Shown piece by piece: positions 34,339 to 43,625 of a stretch of DNA of 64,000 bases. The DNA comes from Nocardia neocaledoniensis (GTDB lineage Bacteria > Actinomycetota > Actinomycetes > Mycobacteriales > Mycobacteriaceae). The notes under the pieces are model-generated. The model had not been told where the DNA came from. It saw only the letters and a program-made list of their open reading frames with translations, and searched no databases. Numbering within the stretch: position 1 is the stretch's first letter; every line of letters begins with the position of its first letter. A program made the position numbers and the translations under genes. The DNA lies in the NCBI RefSeq assembly GCF_003182135.1, contig NZ_QGTL01000006.1:124001-188000 (forward strand), written 5' to 3'.

Positions 34339-34477
34339 CTTGACTGAATCAAGCGTACAGGCCCCGCGACACCTTTCGATCATGCCCGCCATGGCGCGGC
34401 GACCGGGCAAGATGCCGCCGGAGACAGACCGCATCAACCAATTGAATCAATCGATTCAGTCGAATCACTTGATCAAG
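34339..34477. promoter_or_regulatory. Cluster of operator-like palindromes between TetR and APC permease genes
   Basis: Three inverted repeats lie in the 321-bp divergent promoter: CTTGA-CTGAA-TCAAG (34339-34353), TGAATC-AATC-GATTCA (34443-34458) and CTTGATCAAG (34468-34477). The last is part of GAATCACTTGATCAA (34462-34476). The GAATCA-N-N-yGATC pattern recurs at 45671-45683 and 47819-47831. The first lies close to the TetR start and would serve autoregulation; the other two would serve the permease. Confidence 0.6.
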
Positions 34478-34613
34478 CGCTTAGTCACCTCTATCGTTCG
34501 ATGTGCCTCAGGTCACACAGATGGCCGTCCGATACGCCATCCACCACGCGGGTGAACCCGATCACGGCCGGGCCTGCGGCCTGCTCGATCCCACTGAACG
34601 AACGGATTTGCCG

Positions 34614-36053
34614 ATGACCATCGACGACCCCAATGCCCCACCGGTGCAACAGGATTCGGAGGAAGCCCAGCATCTGCGGGGCAACCTGGGGATCATCCAG
34701 CTCGTCTTCACCGTCTTGGCGTTCAACGGCCCGCTCGGGGTGGTGGCCGCGTTCGCCCCGGTGGTCATCGGCTACGGAAACGGGATCGGTGCGCCCGCCG
34801 CCTACCTCGCCGCAGCAGGCATCGTCGCCTTGTTCGCCGTCGGCTTTCTCAAGATGTCGCGCCACATCGCGAATCCGGGCGGCTTCTATTCCTTCGTCAC
34901 CGCCGGTCTCGGCAAACAGGTCGGACTCGGCGCGTCCTTCCTCGCCGTCACCTGTTACTACATCCTGCTCCTGGCCGTGTACGCGGTCGCGGGTCTCTAT
35001 CTCGAGATCGTCGTCGGCGGCCTGCCCTGGTGGATCTGGGCGCTGGTCCTGCAGGGTGTGGTCGGGGCTTTCGGCTACTTCAACCTCGACTTCTCCGCGA
35101 AGGCGCTCAGCGTGTGCCTGTGCCTGGAAGTCCTGTTCGTCGCCGTCTATGACATCTTCGTGGTGGCGAAGGGCGGTGCGACGGGGCTCAGTGCCGACTC
35201 CTTCCTGCCGGAACACGTCTTCTCGGGCAACGTGGGCATCGCACTGCTCTTCGGGATGCTGTGCATGGGCGGCTTCGAGGTGACCGTCATCTTCCGTGAC
35301 GAGGTCCGCGATCCCGATCGGAACATCCCGCGCGCGACCTACGCGTTCATCGCCCTGATCGGCTTCGTGTACGCCGTGTCGACCTGGGCCATCATCCAGG
35401 CGATCGGTCCCGCCGACGCCGTCGCCACGACCGCCGCCGATCCGACCGGATCGTTCCTCGGCACGCTGCACACCTTCGTCGGTTCCTTCGCCGAGGACCT
35501 CGTCGTCCCGCTGCTCACCACGGCCGGATTCGCCGCGCTGCTCGCCACCCACAACGTGCTGGCGCGGTACGCGTTCAACCTCGGCGTCGACGAGGTGCTG
35601 CCCCAGCGCATCGGATTCGCCCACCCGCGCCACGGATCGCCGCACCGGGCCTCGGTCGGCATCTCGGTGCTCGCGCTCATCGGGTTCCTGGCGTTCGTCG
35701 GGTGGGGCGCCGAACCGAAGCTGCTCTACGCACAGCTGTCCGGCGCGTTCGGCTACGGCCTGATCATGCTGATGCTGATCACCTCCGCCGCCGTCATGGT
35801 GTTCCTGACCCGCCGCCGCCCCGACGACACGACCGTCTGGCACCGGCTGATCGCGCCGGGGCTCGCGCTCGGCTGCCTCGCGGTCGTCCTCTGGCTCGCC
35901 ACGACGAACATCTCCGCGCTGATCACGGCGGGGACCGGCGTCGTGATCGCCGTACTGGCACTGCTCTACGGATCCGTTCTCGTCGGCGCCGCCTACGCCT
36001 GGAAGCTGCGCGGCACCCGCCCGGACACCTACGCCAAGATCGGGCGGCAGTAG
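34614..36053 (+). CDS. APC-family amino acid/amine permease
   Basis: A 479-residue transporter with about twelve helices after a short acidic N-terminus. FNGPLGVVAAFAPVVIGYGNG in helix 1 (here given as its core) and the GFEVTVIFRDEVRDPDRNIPRA loop (core FRDEVRDP) mark the APC superfamily. It imports amino acids, amines or polyamines with protons or by exchange. ATG 34614 begins MTIDDPN; the frame is open upstream through the promoter region. It opens the catabolic island next to the TetR gene and is paired by a second APC permease at 59.8 kb. Confidence 0.9.
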   Translation: MTIDDPNAPPVQQDSEEAQHLRGNLGIIQLVFTVLAFNGPLGVVAAFAPVVIGYGNGIGAPAAYLAAAGIVALFAVGFLKMSRHIANPGGFYSFVTAGLGKQVGLGASFLAVTCYYILLLAVYAVAGLYLEIVVGGLPWWIWALVLQGVVGAFGYFNLDFSAKALSVCLCLEVLFVAVYDIFVVAKGGATGLSADSFLPEHVFSGNVGIALLFGMLCMGGFEVTVIFRDEVRDPDRNIPRATYAFIALIGFVYAVSTWAIIQAIGPADAVATTAADPTGSFLGTLHTFVGSFAEDLVVPLLTTAGFAALLATHNVLARYAFNLGVDEVLPQRIGFAHPRHGSPHRASVGISVLALIGFLAFVGWGAEPKLLYAQLSGAFGYGLIMLMLITSAAVMVFLTRRRPDDTTVWHRLIAPGLALGCLAVVLWLATTNISALITAGTGVVIAVLALLYGSVLVGAAYAWKLRGTRPDTYAKIGRQ

Positions 36054-36064
36054 CCGCTCCCCCA

Positions 36065-36101
36065 CCGGTGGGCGCCCACGCGCCACGTGGGCGCCCACCG
36101 G
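36065..36101. terminator. 16-bp perfect hairpin between permease and imine-reductase-like gene
   Basis: CCGGTGGGCGCCCACG (36065-36080) and its exact complement (36086-36101) flank a 5-base loop, followed by CTTCTC. It begins 11 bp after the permease stop and ends 37 bp before the next start. It may terminate or partly attenuate transcription so that the downstream gene is expressed at a lower level. Confidence 0.65.
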
Positions 36102-36138
36102 CTTCTCAGTACCGAAAACCATTGGAGGAGAACGAATC

Positions 36139-37047
36139 GTGGAACAGCAACCGACGTTCGACGTAGCCCTGCTCGGCTGCGGAAACATGGGCGCCGCCCT
36201 CGGGCGCGCCCTGCTGGGGGCCGGCTACCGCGTGATCGCGTGGAACAGGACCCCCGAGAAGGCACAGGCTCTCGAGCCGGACGGGGCCCGGGCTGCGGAC
36301 ACCGCGGCCGAGGCCGTGGGATCGGCCCGGACGACCGTCGCCTGTGTGCGCGCCTACGACGACCTCGAAAAGGTCCTCGCCACCGTCGACATGCCCGCCG
36401 GACACACGCTGATCAACGTGACGACCGGCGCACCCGACGACGCCGACCGCCTGCGGCAATGGGCCGAGACCCAGGGGGTGCGCTATCTCGACGGCGCCAT
36501 TCTGGCCTTTCCCGAGCAGATCGGCACCGCCGCCTGTCAGCTGCTCGTGGCGGGATCGCCGGAGGTCTGGGAATCCCACGGAGATCTCGTGCGCGCCATG
36601 GGCGGCGCGTCCCGGCATGTCTCCGCGAACGCGAACGGCGCGAACGTCCTCGATCTGGGCGGTGTCGGCGCGTTCTACGGTGTGAGCATCCTCGGCTTCA
36701 TCGAGGCTGCCAGGTACGTGACGGCCTGCGGTGTCTCCGTCGACGAGTTGCTGCTGGTGGCTCGGCAGCTGGACGAGGTCCTGCATGCCGCGCAACAGCA
36801 GTGCGTCGACACCCTGACCTCCGGCGACTACTCGACCGATCAGGCCACCATCGACGTCTACCGCTCGGGGTCGTTGACCTTCCGGGACACGATGGCCGAG
36901 CGGGTCGGCCCCGCGCCCATGATCGAGGCCGCGGCGGGACTGCTCGCCCGCGGGGTCGACGCGGGCTTCGGCAACGAATCTCTGTACGCGCTGTACAAGC
37001 TCTACCAGGGCCGTGACGCGAAGCAGGCTGTCGCACAAGAACAGTGA
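36139..37047 (+). CDS. Imine-reductase-like NAD(P)-dependent oxidoreductase
   Basis: A 302-residue member of the beta-hydroxyacid dehydrogenase/6-phosphogluconate dehydrogenase superfamily. The Rossmann loop GCGNMGAAL is at residue 14, followed by VIAWNRTPEKA, where Arg suggests NADPH. The segment YLDGAILAFPEQIGT near residue 120 and the all-helical C-terminal domain match imine reductases, which replace the hydroxyacid catalytic Lys. It would interconvert cyclic or secondary amines and imines. GTG 36139 follows GGAGGAG. A strong terminator follows. Confidence 0.75.
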   Translation: MEQQPTFDVALLGCGNMGAALGRALLGAGYRVIAWNRTPEKAQALEPDGARAADTAAEAVGSARTTVACVRAYDDLEKVLATVDMPAGHTLINVTTGAPDDADRLRQWAETQGVRYLDGAILAFPEQIGTAACQLLVAGSPEVWESHGDLVRAMGGASRHVSANANGANVLDLGGVGAFYGVSILGFIEAARYVTACGVSVDELLLVARQLDEVLHAAQQQCVDTLTSGDYSTDQATIDVYRSGSLTFRDTMAERVGPAPMIEAAAGLLARGVDAGFGNESLYALYKLYQGRDAKQAVAQEQ

Positions 37048-37055
37048 CACACCGC

Positions 37056-37089
37056 AACGGCCCCGGAGCACCTGCGCTCCGGGGCCGTT
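37056..37089. terminator. Bidirectional terminator between convergent genes
   Basis: AACGGCCCCGGAGC (37056-37069) pairs perfectly with 37076-37089 around a 6-base loop, followed by TTCAG. It starts 8 bp after the imine-reductase-like stop and ends 15 bp before the stop of the convergent acyl-CoA ligase gene, so it can serve both directions. Confidence 0.8.
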
Positions 37090-37104
37090 TCAGTGGTGCC
37101 TGCG

Positions 37105-38682
37105 TCAAGACGGCGAAGCCTGCCCGCCGGGTTCCTCGGCCGCCCGGTCACGCAGCAGGAACTTCTGCGTTTTGCCCGTCGACGTCTTGGGCAACGGACC
37201 GAACACGACCCGGTGGGGCGCCTTGTACCGCGCCAGCTGCCGTTTGACGTGCGCCACGAGCTCGTCCGCGGTCGCGGCGGCGCCGGGCACCAGATGCACG
37301 AACGCCACGGGGATCTCGCCCCAGCGCGCGTCCGGGGTTCCGACGACGGCCGCCTCGAGCACGGCCGGATGCTCCGCGAGCACGTGCTCGACCTCCACGC
37401 TGGCGATGTTCTCACCCCCGCTGATGATCACGTCCTTGCTCCGGTCGCGCAGCTCGATGGAGCCATCGGGATGGCGCACCGCGAGGTCGCCGGTGCGGAA
37501 CCAGCCGTCCGGAACAGCGTCGTCGGTCGCGGCGTCGTCGTGCAGGTAACCGAGCATGACGTTGTTGCCGCGCAGGGCGATCTCACCGATCGACGCGCCG
37601 TCGGCCGGGACATCGGCGCCCGCGCCGTCGACCACCCGCGGCGGCAACGACACGAGATTGCCGACACCCTGGCGCGCCTTCAGCCGGATCACGGTCTCCT
37701 CGTCGAGGTCTCGCCACTCGGGTACCGCCTCGCAGAGCAACGCGGGCCCGAAACTCTCGGTCAGGCCGTAGAGATGGGTGACGTCGAATCCGAGCCGTTC
37801 CATCCGGCGCAGCACCGCGGGCGCGGGCGGCGCTCCCCCGGTCCCCACCGACACGCTGTGCGACAGCGACGCGGCCGACTCGGCGTGCGCGATTGTGTCG
37901 AGCACGGCGGGAGCACCGTTGAGACCGGTGACGCCCTCCTGCCGGATCAGCCGCCAGATCTCGGCGGCGTCGACCTTGGGCAGGCAGACATGCGTGCCGC
38001 CGGCCGCGGTGACGGCCCAGGTGAAACACCAACCGTTGCAGTGGAACATGGGCAGGGTCCACAGATGGACCGACTCGGGTCCCAGCGCGAAATGACCCGC
38101 CATCGCCAGCGCCTGCAGATACGCGCCGCGGTGGTGGTACATCACGCCCTTCGGCGCGCCCGTGGTGCCGGAGGTGTAGTTGATCGCCAGCAGCGACCGT
38201 TCATCGATGACCTCCGCCTGGAACGGCGCGGCGCCCGCGATCAGCGCCTCGTAGCCCGAGTCGGGGTGGCCCGCGTCGATCACCACCGGGGGCGTCGACA
38301 TCGCGGCGCACACCTCCTCGACGAGGTCCGCGTACCTGGCGTCGCGGATGAGCACCCCGCTGCCGGAATGCGCCAGAATATAGGACAATTCGCGGACACC
38401 GAGCCGGGTGTTGAGCGCCACCAGGGGAACTCCCGCCCACGGCACCCCGTAGTGGGCTTCCAGGAGTTCGTGCGTGTTCGGCGCCATGATCGCCACGGGC
38501 CTGCCCGCGGCGAGCTCGCGCAGTCCGCCGGCGAGCCGGCGGCACCGGTCACGGAATTCGCGGTAGGTCCAGCGCGACTCGCCGTCGACCACCGCCACCC
38601 GGGATCCGTGCGCGGCGGCGGCCCGGTCGAGGAACGCCGTGGGTGTCATCGCCGCCCAGGCGTGCGCCGCCGCCTCAGACAT
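37105..38682 (-). CDS. Acyl-CoA synthetase (AMP-binding, FadD-like)
   Basis: A 525-residue ANL-family ligase. The phosphate loop YTSGTTGAPKG is near residue 170, the hinge region WFRTGDLAV and SKDVIISGGENI lie near 400, and the catalytic Lys is in KTSTGKTQKF near the C-terminus. It activates a carboxylic acid to its CoA thioester via the acyl-AMP. It is the last gene of a seven-gene leftward operon and overlaps the monooxygenase gene by 8 bp. In that context the acid would be the end product of alcohol and aldehyde oxidation. Confidence 0.92.
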   Translation of the reverse strand: MSEAAAHAWAAMTPTAFLDRAAAAHGSRVAVVDGESRWTYREFRDRCRRLAGGLRELAAGRPVAIMAPNTHELLEAHYGVPWAGVPLVALNTRLGVRELSYILAHSGSGVLIRDARYADLVEEVCAAMSTPPVVIDAGHPDSGYEALIAGAAPFQAEVIDERSLLAINYTSGTTGAPKGVMYHHRGAYLQALAMAGHFALGPESVHLWTLPMFHCNGWCFTWAVTAAGGTHVCLPKVDAAEIWRLIRQEGVTGLNGAPAVLDTIAHAESAASLSHSVSVGTGGAPPAPAVLRRMERLGFDVTHLYGLTESFGPALLCEAVPEWRDLDEETVIRLKARQGVGNLVSLPPRVVDGAGADVPADGASIGEIALRGNNVMLGYLHDDAATDDAVPDGWFRTGDLAVRHPDGSIELRDRSKDVIISGGENIASVEVEHVLAEHPAVLEAAVVGTPDARWGEIPVAFVHLVPGAAATADELVAHVKRQLARYKAPHRVVFGPLPKTSTGKTQKFLLRDRAAEEPGGQASPS

Positions 38683-40123
38683 AGCGCAGCACTCCGTCGT
38701 CGACCGAGTCGAGCAGGCGCAGCGTCTCCTCGTAGTTCTGCGGGTTGAGCCACGGCTCCCGATCCCCTTGCGCGGGCATCCGATCGGCGGCGCGTTGCAT
38801 GTAGCCCGAGGTCACACCCGCGCTGTAGGGCAGCCGCGGCATGGTCTCGGCGCCGGGCGCGAGCGTGGGGGTGACCTGCTGTGCGCCGACCTTGTCCATG
38901 TGCTGGAGCACCCGGCACAGGAAGTCGTCGACCACCTCGACCCGCAGGGTCCACGACGAGTTCACGAAGCCGAAGGCGTAGGTCATGTTCGGCACGCCGG
39001 AGAACGCCAAGCCCTTGTAGGTCCAGCAGCGGCCGAAGTCGACGATCTCGCCGTCGACGTCGAAACTCGCCTCACCGCCCATGACCACGTTGAGCCCGGT
39101 CGCCTTCACGATGATGTCGGCGTCGACGTGGGTGCCGTCGCGCATCGCCAGGCCCGTCGGGGTGAGCCGCTCGATGTGGCCGGTGACCACGTCCGCCGAT
39201 CCGTCCCGGATGGCCTCGAACAGATCGCCACCGGGCACCACGCAGACGCGTTGATCCCACGGCTCGTAGTCCGGCGTGAAGTGCGCCTCGCGGACCTCGG
39301 CGCCGACGATCTCGTCGATGCCGTCGAAGATCATCTTCTTGAATTCCTCGGGGTACTGCCGGGCGTGGCGGTAGGTCTCCTGCTGGGCGTGCAGGTTGCG
39401 CAGGCGGATCTGCCGGAACGCGGCCTCGGGGCCGACCTCCGCGCGCAACTGCTCGGCGTCCGGATCGACGGTCGGCGCCACGTAGACATAGGTGGGCGAG
39501 CGCTGCACCATGGTCACCTTCGCGGTCTCCCCCGCGAGGTTGGGGATCAGCGTCACGGCGGTGGCGCCCGATCCGATCACCGCGACATGCTTGTCCTTGT
39601 AATCGAGGTCTTCCGGCCACTCCTGCGGGTGGACCAGCTGTCCCTGGAACGAATCCTCGCCGGGCAGTTCGGGATTGAATCCACCGCGGTAGCTGTAGTA
39701 GCCGGTGGCGAGGTGCACGAACCGGCAGCGCAGTCGCGACTCGCCGTCCGTGCCGGTGAGCCCGAGGGTCCAGGTGCCGTCGGCGCTGCTCCACGACGCG
39801 GTGGTCAGGCGGGTGCCGAACCGGATCTTCGCGGTGATCCCGAATTCGTCGGCGGTCTCGCGCAGATAGTTCTTGATCGCGGCGCCGGAGGCGATGGCCT
39901 CCGGCTCGGTCCAGGGTTTGAAGCCGAAGCCGAGCGTGAACATGTCGCTGTCGGAGCGAATGCCCGGGTACCGGAACAGATCCCAGGTGCCGCCCAGGGA
40001 TTCGCGCATCTCGAGCACCACGAAGCTCTTGTCGGGACAGTTGCGCTGCAGATCCGCCGCGGCGGCGATGCCGGAGATACCGGCGCCGACGATGACAACA
40101 TCGACCTCGGCCAAGTCGTTCAA
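38675..40123 (-). CDS. Flavin-dependent Baeyer-Villiger-type monooxygenase
   Basis: A 482-residue two-dinucleotide-domain flavoprotein. FAD binds at GAGISGIAAAADL near residue 13 and NADPH at GSGATAVTLIP near residue 180. The type I Baeyer-Villiger fingerprint FxGxxxHxxxWP is intact as FQGQLVHPQEWP. RYPGIRSDSDM is another family landmark. It inserts oxygen next to a ketone (ester or lactone product) or oxidises sulfur or nitrogen. The start is a TTG at 40123 very close to an AAGGA motif; a TTG three codons later (40114) is equally possible. Part of the leftward operon. Confidence 0.88.
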   Translation of the reverse strand: MNDLAEVDVVIVGAGISGIAAAADLQRNCPDKSFVVLEMRESLGGTWDLFRYPGIRSDSDMFTLGFGFKPWTEPEAIASGAAIKNYLRETADEFGITAKIRFGTRLTTASWSSADGTWTLGLTGTDGESRLRCRFVHLATGYYSYRGGFNPELPGEDSFQGQLVHPQEWPEDLDYKDKHVAVIGSGATAVTLIPNLAGETAKVTMVQRSPTYVYVAPTVDPDAEQLRAEVGPEAAFRQIRLRNLHAQQETYRHARQYPEEFKKMIFDGIDEIVGAEVREAHFTPDYEPWDQRVCVVPGGDLFEAIRDGSADVVTGHIERLTPTGLAMRDGTHVDADIIVKATGLNVVMGGEASFDVDGEIVDFGRCWTYKGLAFSGVPNMTYAFGFVNSSWTLRVEVVDDFLCRVLQHMDKVGAQQVTPTLAPGAETMPRLPYSAGVTSGYMQRAADRMPAQGDREPWLNPQNYEETLRLLDSVDDGVLRYV

Positions 40124-40177
40124 TTCCTTCTCCTAATCCGTTGAGCTCGCCGACGACCCGGCGCTGCTGGGTGAGCG

Positions 40178-40942
40178 CTACCGCGCCGCGACGATGTCGT
40201 TCGCCGCGACGACCCTGGCTTGCTCGATCAGCCACGGAAAGCACGGCTCGAGCTCGACACTGGCCTCGGGATGCCACTGCACGCCGAGGACCGGTCGGCC
40301 CGGCAGCTCGATGGCCTCGACCACACCATCGGGCGCCCGGCCAGAGACGACCACACCGTCGCCGGGGCGATCCACCGCCTGGTGATGCCAGGAGTTCACC
40401 CGGGTTCGGGGGCCGTACAGCGCGGCGGCCAGGGTGCCCGCGGCGAAGTCGACCGCGTGTTCGCGGTCCGGGCGCCGGTCCGGGAAGGTGGCGAGCGAAT
40501 AGTGCCTGATCCCCTGGTGGGGCAGATCCGGCACCAGCGTTCCGCCCAGCGCGACATTCAGAACCTGATGTCCGCGACAGACGCCGAGCACCGGGATCCC
40601 GCGTTCGAGCGCGTGGTGCACCAGGGTGATCTCGTAATCGTCGCGGCGCCGGTCGATCGTCAGCATCTGTCCGCCGATGTCGGCCGGTTCCGGCGCGGGT
40701 CCACCCCAGAGTTCCGGGTCGACGTCCTGTCCACCGGTCACCACCAGCGCGTCGACCCGGGCGATGACCTCGGGTCCCGCGCTCTCATAGGGCAGTTGCA
40801 CCGAGATGCCGCCGGCTTCGGCGATCTTCGCGCCGAACTCCGCCCAGAACATGTCGGCCTGGGCCTCGGCCCACCGGCTGTCGAGACCGACGAGGGAGGT
40901 GGCGGGGATACGCCTGCCGGTGACGGCGATGACGGGTTTCAC
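40178..40942 (-). CDS. Class I glutamine amidotransferase, gamma-glutamyl-amine hydrolase (PuuD-like)
   Basis: A 254-residue peptidase C26 protein. The nucleophile is in GVCRGHQVLNV near residue 117, and the His/Glu pair is in VQWHPEAS near residue 227. Like PuuD, it should hydrolyse a gamma-glutamyl amide, releasing glutamate. It pairs with the glutamine-synthetase-like gene of the same operon, which would make the amide. Its start overlaps the dehydrogenase stop as ATGA. Confidence 0.88.
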   Translation of the reverse strand: MKPVIAVTGRRIPATSLVGLDSRWAEAQADMFWAEFGAKIAEAGGISVQLPYESAGPEVIARVDALVVTGGQDVDPELWGGPAPEPADIGGQMLTIDRRRDDYEITLVHHALERGIPVLGVCRGHQVLNVALGGTLVPDLPHQGIRHYSLATFPDRRPDREHAVDFAAGTLAAALYGPRTRVNSWHHQAVDRPGDGVVVSGRAPDGVVEAIELPGRPVLGVQWHPEASVELEPCFPWLIEQARVVAANDIVAAR

Positions 40943-42045
40943 GATCCACTCCTGATGTCGACGACCACGCGGGTACCGCCCGCGGTCTGCATGAGTTCGA
41001 ATCCTTCGTTGATCTGGTCCAGGGGCACGATCGTCGACAGCATGTCGTCGAGATTCAGTCGGCCCTGCTCGTAATACCGGACATAGCCGGGGATGTCGGT
41101 CGGGAACTGGTTGGAGCCCATCAGCGCGCCCTGGAGCCGCTTCTCGAGCAGGAACAGGTCCGCGCCCCGGATCGAGATGGGCTGGCTGTCGGGCACCAGG
41201 CCGACCACGGTGGCGGTGCCGCCGGGGCCGAGCATCGCGAAGGCCTGCTCCACGGTGGCGGCGAAACCGACGGCCTCGAACGAGTAGTCGACGCCGCCAC
41301 CGGTGAGCTCACGCACCGCCGCCACCGCGTCGACCGTCCCGGCCGGCACGGTCGCCGTCGCGCCGAAGTGCACGGCGTCGGTCAATCTGGCCTCGACCGC
41401 ATCGACGGCGATGATCTCGCGGGCGCCGGCCAGGCGAGCGCCCTGGATCGCCGCGATGCCGATCCCGCCGCAGCCGATCACCGCGACCGTCGAACCGGGT
41501 TCCACGCGGGCGCTGCGGAACACCGAGCTCAACCCGGTCACCACCGCGCAGCCGAGCACGGCGGCCGGCGCCAGCGGCATGCTGTCCGGAATGCGGACCG
41601 CGGAGTGTTCATGCACGACCATCGCCTCGGCGAACGCGCCGAGGCGCGCCGTCGGGTGCACCGACTGCCCGCGCGCGTTGACCAGCACGGGCCGGGTGCG
41701 GCTGCCCAGCGAACCACGCCGGACACACAGCGTCATCCGGCCGGACAGGCAGAACCGGCATTCCCCGCAATAGGTGCTCAAGCAGGTCACGACGTGGTCG
41801 CCGGGTCGGAGCGTGCGGACCTGATCGCCCACCTGGCGCACCACGCCGGAGGCCTCGTGGCCGAGCAGGGTGGGGCAGGTGGCGGGCCAGGCGCCCTCGA
41901 TCTCGTGCAGGTCGGACCGGCACAGGCCCGAGTAGTGCACGTCGACGAGCACCTCGTCCGGACCCGGATCGTCCAGGACGAGCTCCTCCAGCTCGAGCTT
42001 CCCCGGCGCGGTGTTGAGCACGGCCGCGGTGATGGTTGTTGGCAA
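40939..42045 (-). CDS. Zinc-dependent alcohol dehydrogenase (MDR)
   Basis: A 368-residue medium-chain dehydrogenase. Catalytic zinc residues lie in CRSDLHEIEG and GHEASG, the structural zinc cysteines in TYCGECRFCLSGRMTLC, and the Rossmann loop is GCGGIGIAA. It resembles class III-type zinc alcohol dehydrogenases. It probably oxidises a hydroxyacid or alcohol released by the hydrolase to an aldehyde for the adjacent aldehyde dehydrogenase. The start is TTG at 42045. Confidence 0.9.
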   Translation of the reverse strand: MPTTITAAVLNTAPGKLELEELVLDDPGPDEVLVDVHYSGLCRSDLHEIEGAWPATCPTLLGHEASGVVRQVGDQVRTLRPGDHVVTCLSTYCGECRFCLSGRMTLCVRRGSLGSRTRPVLVNARGQSVHPTARLGAFAEAMVVHEHSAVRIPDSMPLAPAAVLGCAVVTGLSSVFRSARVEPGSTVAVIGCGGIGIAAIQGARLAGAREIIAVDAVEARLTDAVHFGATATVPAGTVDAVAAVRELTGGGVDYSFEAVGFAATVEQAFAMLGPGGTATVVGLVPDSQPISIRGADLFLLEKRLQGALMGSNQFPTDIPGYVRYYEQGRLNLDDMLSTIVPLDQINEGFELMQTAGGTRVVVDIRSGS

Positions 42046-42100
42046 TGTCGTTCTCTCGGTCTGGCCGGCGGCGCGGCGCGATGGGTCGGGATGAGCGCGG

Positions 42101-43597
42101 CTAGAGGGCGATCCAGGTCGTCTTCAGCTGGGTGTACTTGTCGACGGCGTACACGCCCTTGTCGGCGCCGTTGCCCGACAGCTTCCGGCCGGCGAAGGGC
42201 GTCGACGGCACGCCGCCCTCGTAGGAGTTGACCCACACGTTGCCCGCGTCGAGCCCACGCGCCATCCGGTGGATCCGCGAGACGTCGCGGGTCCACACCG
42301 ACGCGGCCAGGCCGTAGTCGGTGTCGTTGGCGAGCCGGAGCACTTCGTCCTCGTCCCGGAACGGCTGGACGCAGACGACCGGACCGAAGATCTCCGCGCG
42401 GGCGATCTGCATCGCCGGCGTGGTGTCTACGAAGACCGCGGGCGCGACCAGGGACCGCTGCTCGTCGAGTCCCTGCTCCGAGCCCGTCAGCAACGTGGCA
42501 CCTTCGGCCACACCGGATTTGATGAACTCCAGCACGGTGTCGTACTGGCTGCGGCTGCTCAGCGGCCCGAGAGCGGTGTCCGGGTCGAGCGGATCGCCGA
42601 TCGTGAGCGCCGAGACCTGCTCGACCACGCCCCGCACCACCTCGTCGTACACCGACTGCTCCACGAACAGCCGCGTCCCGGCGGTGCACATCTGACCGGT
42701 GTTGTAGGTGAACGCCCACACGGCGGTGCGCACGGCCTGATCGAGATCGGGGGCGTCGGCGAAGATGATGTTCGGCGACTTGCCGCCGAGTTCCAGCGAC
42801 ACCGTCTTGCCGTTCGACACCGCGGCGTCGCCGAGCAGCTGCAGGCCGACCTCGGTGGAGCCGGTGAAGGTCACGCAGGCCACGGAGTTGTGCCTGCCGA
42901 GTGCGGTGCCGACGACCGAACCACGTCCGGTCACCACCTGCAGCACCCCGTCGGGAAGTCCGGCGGCACTGCTCAATTCGGCCAGCCGCAGCGAGGACGC
43001 CGAGGTCTGCAGCGCGGGCTTGAGGATCACGCTGTTGCCCGCCATCAGCGCGGGCGCGAGCTTGGCCATGGCGAGGCTGATCGGGAAGTTCCACGGCGTG
43101 ATCGCCGCGACCACACCCAGCGGCTCGCGGGTGACCAGTGCGACGACATCGGGCAACCCACGAGGGGAGTCGTCCATCAGCTTGTCGGACAGCTCGCCGT
43201 ACCAGCGCAGATTGCGGACCGCGGAGACGAGTTCGAGATCCCGCGCTTCGTGGACGGGCTTGCCCATCTCGCGGGAGATCAGGACGGCCAGCTGCTCGGC
43301 GTCCCGCTCGATCAGGTCGGCCCAGGCGATCAGGATGCGACCGCGTTCCCTGGGCGACATCCGCGACCACACCCCACCGTCGAAGGTGGCTCGGGCCGTG
43401 GCGACCATACGATCGACGTCGGCGGCGGTGGCCGCGGGCACCGAGGTGAACTGCTCGCCCGACCACGGATCGCGCAACGCAAGCGTCTCCCCGCTCGCCG
43501 CGTCGGCCCACTCGCCGCCCGCCCACATCCGGAAGGAAGCCGGGACGGCGGCGGCCAGCGCACGCGATCGTTCGCTGCCGGAGATCGTGTTCGTCAT
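42101..43597 (-). CDS. Aldehyde dehydrogenase (PuuC/betaine-aldehyde type)
   Basis: A 498-residue NAD(P)-dependent enzyme. The general base Glu is in SLELGGKSPNIIF near residue 270 and the nucleophile Cys in NTGQMCTAGTRLFV near residue 304. AAITPWNFPISL is the cofactor-binding segment. Family relatives oxidise gamma-glutamyl-aminobutyraldehyde, betaine aldehyde and similar compounds. Gene order next to the glutamine-synthetase-like gene parallels puuA-puuC operons. GGAAGG precedes ATG 43597. Confidence 0.93.
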   Translation of the reverse strand: MTNTISGSERSRALAAAVPASFRMWAGGEWADAASGETLALRDPWSGEQFTSVPAATAADVDRMVATARATFDGGVWSRMSPRERGRILIAWADLIERDAEQLAVLISREMGKPVHEARDLELVSAVRNLRWYGELSDKLMDDSPRGLPDVVALVTREPLGVVAAITPWNFPISLAMAKLAPALMAGNSVILKPALQTSASSLRLAELSSAAGLPDGVLQVVTGRGSVVGTALGRHNSVACVTFTGSTEVGLQLLGDAAVSNGKTVSLELGGKSPNIIFADAPDLDQAVRTAVWAFTYNTGQMCTAGTRLFVEQSVYDEVVRGVVEQVSALTIGDPLDPDTALGPLSSRSQYDTVLEFIKSGVAEGATLLTGSEQGLDEQRSLVAPAVFVDTTPAMQIARAEIFGPVVCVQPFRDEDEVLRLANDTDYGLAASVWTRDVSRIHRMARGLDAGNVWVNSYEGGVPSTPFAGRKLSGNGADKGVYAVDKYTQLKTTWIAL

Positions 43598-43625
43598 GGT
43601 GTGCTCTGCCTTCCGTGAATGGTGG

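Noticed and set aside
38639..40144. 501-codon plus-strand frame opposite the first Baeyer-Villiger gene
   Set aside because: His/Val/Gly/Arg-rich shadow of a gene with intact FAD, NADPH and fingerprint motifs.
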